From Streptomyces sp. NBC_00341 (GTDB lineage: Bacteria > Actinomycetota > Actinomycetes > Streptomycetales > Streptomycetaceae), in assembly GCF_041435055.1 (NCBI RefSeq), contig NZ_CP108002.1, positions 3,844,001-3,908,000 on the forward strand: a stretch of 64,000 nt of DNA. The letters run 5' to 3'. The notes under the pieces were generated by a model. It did not search any database and was not told the DNA's origin. It was given only the letters and a program-made list of their open reading frames with translations. How positions within the stretch are numbered: the first letter of the stretch is position 1; each line of letters starts with the position of its first letter. Made by a program: the position numbers and the translations under genes. Shown here one piece after another: positions 58,472 through 64,000 of this stretch.

Positions 58472-58484
58472 GGCCTTCCCCCGC
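58460..58484. terminator. Hairpin between convergent DUF3180 and folE genes
   Basis: 7-bp stem GCGGGGG / CCCCCGC with an 11-nt loop, overlapping the DUF3180 gene stop. Confidence 0.5.
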
Positions 58485-58511
58485 GGTCCCGAAACCCGCC
58501 CGCCCGCCGGG

Positions 58512-59117
58512 TCAGCGGGCCATGATCAGGCTCATCGCCTCGGCCCTCGTCGCGGGGTCGCGGAGCTGTCCGCGCACCGCGGAGGTCAGTGTCTTCGCAC
58601 CGGGCTTGCGGATACCGCGCATCGACATGCACATGTGCTCGCACTCGACGACGACGATGACGCCGCGCGGCTCCAGGATCGTCATCAGCGACTCGGCGAT
58701 CTGCGTGGTCAGCCGCTCCTGGACCTGCGGCCGCCGGGCGTAGACGTCCACCAGCCGGGCCAGCTTCGACAGGCCGGTGATCTTGCCGCTGGTCGCCGGG
58801 ATGTACCCGACATGCGCGACCCCGTGGAACGGCACCAGATGATGTTCACAGGTGCTGTACACCTCGATGTCCTTGACCAGCACCATCTCGTCGTGACCGA
58901 GGTCGAACGTGGTCGTGAGGACGTCCTCGGGCGCCTGGTACAGGCCCGCGAAGATCTCCTGGTACGCCCGTGCCACCCGCCCCGGGGTCTCCCGCAGCCC
59001 TTCTCGGTCCGGGTCCTCGCCCACGGCGATGAGGAGCTCGCGTACGGCCGCCGCCGCCCGCTTCTCGTCGAACTCACCGATCGGTTCCTGGCCGTCCAGC
59101 GTCACCGGGTCGGTCAT
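58512..59117 (-). CDS. folE: GTP cyclohydrolase I
   Basis: Converts GTP to dihydroneopterin triphosphate, the first pterin of folate synthesis. The 201-residue protein has [38 protein letters not shown] with zinc-binding Cys and His, [20 protein letters not shown] and [19 protein letters not shown] with the other zinc Cys. The start at 59117 ([10 protein letters not shown]) is preferred over a longer frame that would enter the ftsH terminator region. Confidence 0.96.
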   Translation of the reverse strand: MTDPVTLDGQEPIGEFDEKRAAAAVRELLIAVGEDPDREGLRETPGRVARAYQEIFAGLYQAPEDVLTTTFDLGHDEMVLVKDIEVYSTCEHHLVPFHGVAHVGYIPATSGKITGLSKLARLVDVYARRPQVQERLTTQIAESLMTILEPRGVIVVVECEHMCMSMRGIRKPGAKTLTSAVRGQLRDPATRAEAMSLIMAR

Positions 59118-59171
59118 CTGTGCCTCGTTCCATTGAGCTGTCAGCTGCGTGGACATTCGCGCAGATATACG

Positions 59172-59214
59172 AAAGCCGCGCCCCCACAGGCTAAAACCTG
59201 GAGGACGCGGCTTC
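59172..59214 (-). terminator. Terminator between ftsH and folE
   Basis: Long hairpin, outer stem AAGCCGCG / CGCGGCTT and inner CC(A/T)GG-type pairing around a TTTTAG-type loop, 49 bp past the ftsH stop. Confidence 0.7.
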
Positions 59215-59263
59215 CATTCCGGGCCCGTCCGAACCCCTGTGACGGGGGTCGCACGGATTCGGT

Positions 59264-61291
59264 CTAGCTGTCGGGACGATCCTCGGGGATCGACTCGGTG
59301 GCCGGGACGATGTCCGCGACCGGGGAGCCGTTCGCCGTGGTGGCGCCGTTGGTGAGGGCGAGCTCCTTCGGGGAGAGCACCGGCGGCCGGGTGGACGGCG
59401 TGCGCCGGGCGGACCCGGTCCACGCCGGACGGGCCGGACGCTTGACGATCGGAGCGAAGATCTCGGCGATCTCCGCCTTGCCGAGGGTCTCCTTCTCAAG
59501 GAGCTGGAGAACCAGTGCGTCCAGAACGTCTCGGTTCTCGACCAGGATCTCCCACGCGTCGTTGTGCGCGCTCTCGATGAGCTTCTTGACCTCTTCGTCG
59601 ACCAGCGCGGCGACCTCTTCCGAGTAGTCGCGCTGGTGGCCCATCTCGCGGCCCACGAAGGGTTCGGTGTTGTCGCCGCCGAACTTGATCGCGCCGAGCC
59701 GCTCCGTCATGCCGTACTGCGTGACCATCGCGCGGGCCGTTGCGGTGGCCTTCTCGATGTCGTTCGCAGCGCCGGTGGTCGGATCGTGGAAGACCAGCTC
59801 CTCGGCCGCGCGCCCGCCCAGCATGTAAGCCAGCTGGTCGAGCATCTCGTTGCGCGTCGTGGAGTACTTGTCCTCCTCCGGGAGCACCATCGTGTAACCG
59901 AGGGCGCGGCCGCGGGAGAGGATCGTGATCTTGTGGACCGGGTCCGACTGAGGTGAGGCCGCCGCGACCAGGGCGTGTCCGCCCTCGTGGTACGCGGTGA
60001 TCTTCTTCTCCTTCTCGGACATGATCCGGGTCCGCTTCTGCGGACCCGCCACGACGCGGTCGATGGCCTCGTCGAGCATGTTGTTGTCGATCAGCTTCAG
60101 ATTGCCGCGCGCCGTGAGGAGCGCCGCTTCGTTCAGCACGTTCGACAGGTCGGCACCGGTGAAGCCGGGCGTACGACGGGCAACGGCGCCGAGATCGACG
60201 TCCGGTGCGACGGGCTTGCCCTTCTGGTGGACCTTGAGGATCTCCAGCCGGCCGATCATGTCCGGCCGGTCGACCGCGATCTGCCGGTCGAAGCGTCCCG
60301 GGCGCAGCAGCGCCGGGTCGAGGATGTCCGGCCGGTTCGTGGCGGCGATCAGGATGACGCCGCCCTTCACGTCGAAGCCGTCCATCTCGACGAGCAGCTG
60401 GTTCAGCGTCTGCTCGCGCTCGTCGTGACCGCCGCCCATACCGGCACCGCGGTGCCGGCCGACGGCGTCGATCTCGTCGACGAAGACGATCGCCGGGGCG
60501 TTCGCCTTGGCCTGCTCGAAGAGGTCACGCACTCGGGAGGCACCGACACCGACGAACATCTCGACGAAGTCGGAACCGGAGATCGAGTAGAACGGGACGC
60601 CCGCCTCGCCGGCCACGGCGCGTGCGAGCAGCGTCTTACCCGTACCGGGAGGCCCGTACAGCAGGACACCCTTGGGGATCTTGGCGCCGACGGCCTGGAA
60701 CTTCGCCGGCTCCTGGAGGAACTCCTTGATCTCGTAGAGCTCCTCGACCGCCTCGTCCGAGCCCGCCACATCGGAGAACGTCGTCTTCGGGGTGTCCTTG
60801 GTGATCAGCTTGGCCTTGGACTTGCCGAACTGCATGACCTTGGAACCGCCACCCTGCATCTGGTTCATCAGAAACAGGAAGACGACCACGATGAGAACGA
60901 AGGGCAGCAGCGAGAAGAGGATCGAGACGAACGGGGACTGCTTCGACGGCGAGACGGTGTAACCCTTCTCGATGTCACCGCCCTCGAACTTCTTCTGCAG
61001 CATGTCGGCGAGCTCGACGCCCTGGTTGCCGATGTAGCTGGCCTGGAACTTGCTGCCGGACTCGCCGGAGAGTTTCTGGCCGTCCTTCAGCTCAATCTTG
61101 AGGATTTGATCGTCACCGGTGGTCAGCTTGGCCTGCTCCACCTGGTTCTTACTGATCGCCTGGATCACCTTGCCGGTGTCCACCGTCTTGTAGCCGCCGC
61201 CCGAGCCGACGACATTCATCAGCACGACCACGGCGAGGACGGCCAGCACGATCCACATGACCGGCCCACGGAAGTATCGCTTCACGTCCAT
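59264..61291 (-). CDS. ftsH: ATP-dependent zinc metalloprotease FtsH
   Basis: Membrane AAA+ protease that degrades damaged membrane proteins. The 675-residue protein has a first helix at about 10-29, an outer domain to about residue 120, a second helix, AAA Walker A GPPGTGKT near 205, the SRH region [20 protein letters not shown], and the zinc motif HEGGHA near residue 430. The C-terminal tail is Thr/Pro-rich. Confidence 0.97.
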   Translation of the reverse strand: MDVKRYFRGPVMWIVLAVLAVVVLMNVVGSGGGYKTVDTGKVIQAISKNQVEQAKLTTGDDQILKIELKDGQKLSGESGSKFQASYIGNQGVELADMLQKKFEGGDIEKGYTVSPSKQSPFVSILFSLLPFVLIVVVFLFLMNQMQGGGSKVMQFGKSKAKLITKDTPKTTFSDVAGSDEAVEELYEIKEFLQEPAKFQAVGAKIPKGVLLYGPPGTGKTLLARAVAGEAGVPFYSISGSDFVEMFVGVGASRVRDLFEQAKANAPAIVFVDEIDAVGRHRGAGMGGGHDEREQTLNQLLVEMDGFDVKGGVILIAATNRPDILDPALLRPGRFDRQIAVDRPDMIGRLEILKVHQKGKPVAPDVDLGAVARRTPGFTGADLSNVLNEAALLTARGNLKLIDNNMLDEAIDRVVAGPQKRTRIMSEKEKKITAYHEGGHALVAAASPQSDPVHKITILSRGRALGYTMVLPEEDKYSTTRNEMLDQLAYMLGGRAAEELVFHDPTTGAANDIEKATATARAMVTQYGMTERLGAIKFGGDNTEPFVGREMGHQRDYSEEVAALVDEEVKKLIESAHNDAWEILVENRDVLDALVLQLLEKETLGKAEIAEIFAPIVKRPARPAWTGSARRTPSTRPPVLSPKELALTNGATTANGSPVADIVPATESIPEDRPDS

Positions 61292-61486
61292 CCATACGGA
61301 GCGAAGACGCCCCGTCCCTCCTGCCCGTAGGTAAATGCTGCTGTGAGTAAAGACTGTTCTTCGGACGGTACCCCAGCATTGTCACCGACGACCGCCGGGG
61401 ACGTCTGTCAAACCCGCCTTCGAAGGCTCAACGGCGGGAAATCCGTGAGGGTTCCCCGGAGTCGGTGCGGGTTGCGCGGGTCCTGG

Positions 61487-62041
61487 TCAGCCGCCGTAGA
61501 CGTGCGGGGCGAGCGTGCCGACGAAGGGGAGGTTGCGGTACTTCTCCGCGTAGTCCAGCCCGTAGCCGACGACGAACTCGTTGGGGATGTCGAATCCGAC
61601 CCACTTGCAGTCGAGCGCGACCTTCGCCGCGTCGGGCTTGCGCAGCAGGGTGCAGATCTCCAGCGAGGCGGGCTCGCGCGAGCCCAGGTTCGACATCAGC
61701 CAGGACAGGGTCAGACCCGAGTCGATGATGTCCTCGACGATCAGGACGTGCTTGCCCTTGATGTCGGTGTCCAGGTCCTTGAGGATCCGGACGACACCGG
61801 AGGACTGGGTGCCCGCTCCGTACGAGGAGACGGCCATCCAGTCCATGGTGACGGGGGTGGACAGGGCGCGCGCCAGGTCGGCCATGACCATCACCGCGCC
61901 CTTGAGGACACCGACGAGGAGCAGGTCCTTGCCCGCGTACTCCGCGTCGATCTTCGCGGCCAGCTCGACGAGCTTCGCGTCGATCTCTTCCTTGGTGAGG
62001 AGCACCGACTGAAGGTCGGTACCCATGTCCTTCTCGTTCAC
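61487..62041 (-). CDS. hpt: Hypoxanthine phosphoribosyltransferase
   Basis: Salvages hypoxanthine and guanine using PRPP. The 184-residue protein has [20 protein letters not shown] and [20 protein letters not shown], the PRPP loop, then [23 protein letters not shown] at 62041 ([19 protein letters not shown] start beginning at VNEKD) is used; ATG at 62026 is an alternative. The stop lies 195 bp before the ftsH start and tilS is upstream, the usual order tilS-hpt-ftsH. Confidence 0.95.
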   Translation of the reverse strand: MNEKDMGTDLQSVLLTKEEIDAKLVELAAKIDAEYAGKDLLLVGVLKGAVMVMADLARALSTPVTMDWMAVSSYGAGTQSSGVVRILKDLDTDIKGKHVLIVEDIIDSGLTLSWLMSNLGSREPASLEICTLLRKPDAAKVALDCKWVGFDIPNEFVVGYGLDYAEKYRNLPFVGTLAPHVYGG

Positions 62042-62123
62042 CCGCGTCTCTTTCTTTGCCTGCCGGTCCGGGTGGTGTCCCGGACCTGCGCGGCCGCTCG
62101 CCTGCATGTCAGCCGCTTGTGCG

Positions 62124-63230
62124 TCAGCTCTGCCGAATCACCAGTCTGCCACCCTGGCGCAGGGCTTCGACGCGGCCGGGCAGGTTGATGGCCTGCTGGC
62201 CGCGCCAGCCGGTGATGAGGCGGTCGACTTCCTCGATGTGCCGGGCGAAGAGCGAACCGGCCGGGGAGCCCGCCTCTATGGCCGCCCGGCGCAGTACCCG
62301 GCGGCGCACCGCGGGCGGCAGGACGCAGAGCTTGGCGCACTCCAGGAGGCCCGCTTCGTCGCGTACGTCACGCCCCGCCTCCGCGGCCCAGGTGTCCAGG
62401 GCGTCGGCGTCGTCGCGGGAGAGCTGTGCCGTACGGGCGAGGGCCTCGACGACTCCTTTGCCCAGCGCCTTCTCCAGGGCGGGCAGGCCCTCGTGACGCA
62501 GCCGGGAGCGGGTGTAGGCGGGGTCGATGTTGTGCGGGTCGTCCCAGACCGTCAGGGACTGGACCAGGCAGGCCTTGCGGGCGGTCTGCCGGTCGAGCTG
62601 GAGGAAGGGGCGGCGGTAGCGGCCGGCCGGGCCGGACGCGGCGGCCATGCCGGAGAGGGAGCGGATGCCGGAGCCGCGGGCGAGCCCCAGCAGCACCGTC
62701 TCCGCCTGGTCGTCGCGGGTGTGGCCGAGCAGGACGGCGGTCGCGCCGTGGCGTTCGGCCGCCGCGTCCAGTGCGGCGTAGCGCGCGTCGCGGGCGGCGG
62801 CCTCCGGTCCGCCGTCGTGGCCGACCCGGACCGCGACGGCCTCGACCGGGTCGAGGTCCATGGCGGTGAGGCGGCCGACGACCTCGGTGGCCCGGGTGTC
62901 GGAGCCGTCCTGGAGGCCGTGGTCGACGGTGATGCCGCCGGCCCTGACGGGGAGTTTGCGGGCCTCGAAGGCGAGGGCGGAGGCGAGCGCCATGGAATCG
63001 GCGCCACCGGAGCATGCCACCAGCACCAGAGGGGTATCGGGTCGTTCGGGAAGTGCGGCGCGCCGCCGGCCTGCACCGGCTTCGGCGAGCTCGGGGTGCG
63101 GGGCGCGTCCGGCGTGCGGAGCTCGTTCGGTCTGTTCGGCGAAGTCGGTTTCGGCGAAGTCGGTGATGACGTCGTGGAGTACGCGGCGGACCGCCAGGCG
63201 TATCGCCGCGACCGCAGGATGGGGACCCAT
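62124..63230 (-). CDS. tilS: tRNA(Ile)-lysidine synthase
   Basis: Modifies C34 of the CAU-anticodon tRNA(Ile) with lysine so that it reads AUA; essential in most bacteria. The 368-residue protein has the N-type ATPase P-loop [17 protein letters not shown] (about 70-86), [32 protein letters not shown] and a helical C-terminal region. An insertion of about 30 residues precedes the P-loop. The start at 63230 follows AAGGGCACCGGAC; the longer frame has shadow-type composition. Confidence 0.94.
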   Translation of the reverse strand: MGPHPAVAAIRLAVRRVLHDVITDFAETDFAEQTERAPHAGRAPHPELAEAGAGRRRAALPERPDTPLVLVACSGGADSMALASALAFEARKLPVRAGGITVDHGLQDGSDTRATEVVGRLTAMDLDPVEAVAVRVGHDGGPEAAARDARYAALDAAAERHGATAVLLGHTRDDQAETVLLGLARGSGIRSLSGMAAASGPAGRYRRPFLQLDRQTARKACLVQSLTVWDDPHNIDPAYTRSRLRHEGLPALEKALGKGVVEALARTAQLSRDDADALDTWAAEAGRDVRDEAGLLECAKLCVLPPAVRRRVLRRAAIEAGSPAGSLFARHIEEVDRLITGWRGQQAINLPGRVEALRQGGRLVIRQS

Positions 63231-63431
63231 GTCCGGTGCCCTTCGTGAAGTTTCGGAGGGGAGCCTCGGAGTGCCGGGACAGGAAAGAGTGCCGTCACTC
63301 AGAGTGCGTCGATGGTGACAGAGCAATGCCGTTCAACGAGCATTGCACGCCTTCCCATGCCCCTACGGTCCCTCGGATGGGTGATTACCGGCGCGTTCGA
63401 CTGTTGCCGCGAGCCCCTGTTCGCGCCGTGA

Positions 63432-64000
63432 TCATGACTCTGCCTTACGGTGCACCCTCGCGATCCAGTCCGCCGGCCTGGCGATCTCCGCCTTGGTCGG
63501 GAGGGTGTTGGGCGAGGTCCAGACCCGGTTGAAGCCGTCCATGCCGACCTCGTCGACCACGGCGCGCACGAACCGCTCGCCGTCGCGGTACTGGCGCAGC
63601 TTCGCGTCGAGGCCCAGGAGCTTGCGCAGCGCCTGGTCGAGCCGGCTCGCGCCGCGCGCCCTGCGCTGCTGGAACTTCTCCCGGATCTCCCCGACGGACG
63701 ACACCACTTCGGGGCCGACGCCGTCCATCACGTAGTCCGCGTGCCCCTCCAGCAGGGACATCACCGCGGTGAGCCGGCCGAGGATCTCGCGCTGGGCGGG
63801 CGTCTGCACGACCTCGACGAGGCTGCGTCCGCCGTCCTCGCCCTCCTCGCCCTCCGGCCGGCCGCCGGCCAGCGACTGGGCGGCCTCGCGGAGCCGTTCC
63901 AGCACGGTCATCGGGTCGACGTCGGTCTCGTCCAGGAATGACTGGATCTCGCCCTGGAGATGGTCGCGGAGCCAGGGCACCGCGGTGAACTGGGTGCGGT
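63432..64000 (-). CDS. Zinc-dependent metalloprotease-like protein (DUF2342 type), C-terminal part
   Basis: The frame is open to the window edge, so the N-terminus is missing. The visible 189 residues include TAVPWLRDHLQGEIQSFLDE, MSLLEGHADYVMDGVGPEVV, IREKFQQRRARGASRLDQAL, RKLLGLDAKLRQYRDGERFV and GMDGFNRVWTSPNTLP. This pattern belongs to actinobacterial DUF2342 proteins, annotated as zinc-dependent metalloproteases or F420-biosynthesis associated; the EGHAD segment is the likely metal region. The biological role is unknown. A hairpin-free 200-bp gap separates it from tilS. Confidence 0.82.
   Translation of the reverse strand, partial: RTQFTAVPWLRDHLQGEIQSFLDETDVDPMTVLERLREAAQSLAGGRPEGEEGEDGGRSLVEVVQTPAQREILGRLTAVMSLLEGHADYVMDGVGPEVVSSVGEIREKFQQRRARGASRLDQALRKLLGLDAKLRQYRDGERFVRAVVDEVGMDGFNRVWTSPNTLPTKAEIARPADWIARVHRKAES

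Overview
This is a high-GC actinobacterial chromosome segment, almost certainly Streptomyces. It carries the sigE-cseABC cell-envelope stress operon, radA-disA, clpC, lsr2, the ArgA-type acetyltransferase seen in mycobacteria, and the ftsH/fol/hpt/tilS cluster. Gene content and order resemble, from memory, the core chromosome region of S. coelicolor around sigE. Coding density is high, with no rRNA, tRNA, CRISPR array, insertion sequence or prophage visible. 61 protein genes are annotated; the first and last are cut by the window edges.

Layout. 0-9.6 kb: end of a cysteine hydrolase, proC, an ABC-2 exporter behind an AT-rich palindrome, a methyltransferase, a membrane protein and a secreted protein, ilvD, a TetR regulator coupled to a sugar-phosphate isomerase, and a Ppx/GppA phosphatase. 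9.6-16.2 kb: a Cys-rich protein, a striking membrane-anchored sigma-like/BACON protein, radA, disA and a secreted anchored protein. 16.5-24.3 kb: mutY, sigE-cseA-cseB-cseC, a 14-TM drug exporter with its divergent TetR gene and duplicated operator, and an M23 endopeptidase. 24.7-28.4 kb: an accessory two-gene conflict system (trypco2 protein plus trypsin-NACHT-LRR protein) between the core genes for the M23 peptidase and clpC. 28.5-34.5 kb: clpC, lsr2, argA-type acetyltransferase, a BlaI-like repressor and small proteins. 34.6-40.2 kb: one translationally coupled cofactor operon (DUF2520 protein, panC, nadB, nadC, coaX) for CoA and NAD. 40.4-47.2 kb: a PLP lyase, an ArsR-type regulator, a two-component system, and a MidA/NDUFAF7-like methyltransferase followed by an orphan nuoD. 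47.2-55.4 kb: a coiled-coil membrane protein, an osmoprotectant ABC transporter, and a divergent esterase/MprF-like pair. 55.4-64 kb: folate genes (folP, folB, folK, folE), ftsH, hpt, tilS and the end of a zinc metalloprotease.

Common themes. Many genes overlap by 4 bp (ATGA or GTGA). At least thirteen genes have a TANNNT hexamer 6-7 nt before the start codon and little or no Shine-Dalgarno sequence, which suggests leaderless mRNAs. Convergent gene pairs are often separated by long perfect hairpins. Three minisatellite-like tandem repeats (27 bp x4, 16 bp x3, 17 bp x5) and two copies of a dispersed intergenic repeat are present.

Envelope maintenance is a recurring function: SigE/Cse sensing, the M23 peptidase, the MprF-like protein with its esterase, FtsH, and the osmoprotectant transporter. 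Gene starts were chosen from ribosome-binding sites, overlaps and family alignments recalled from memory. No database search was run.
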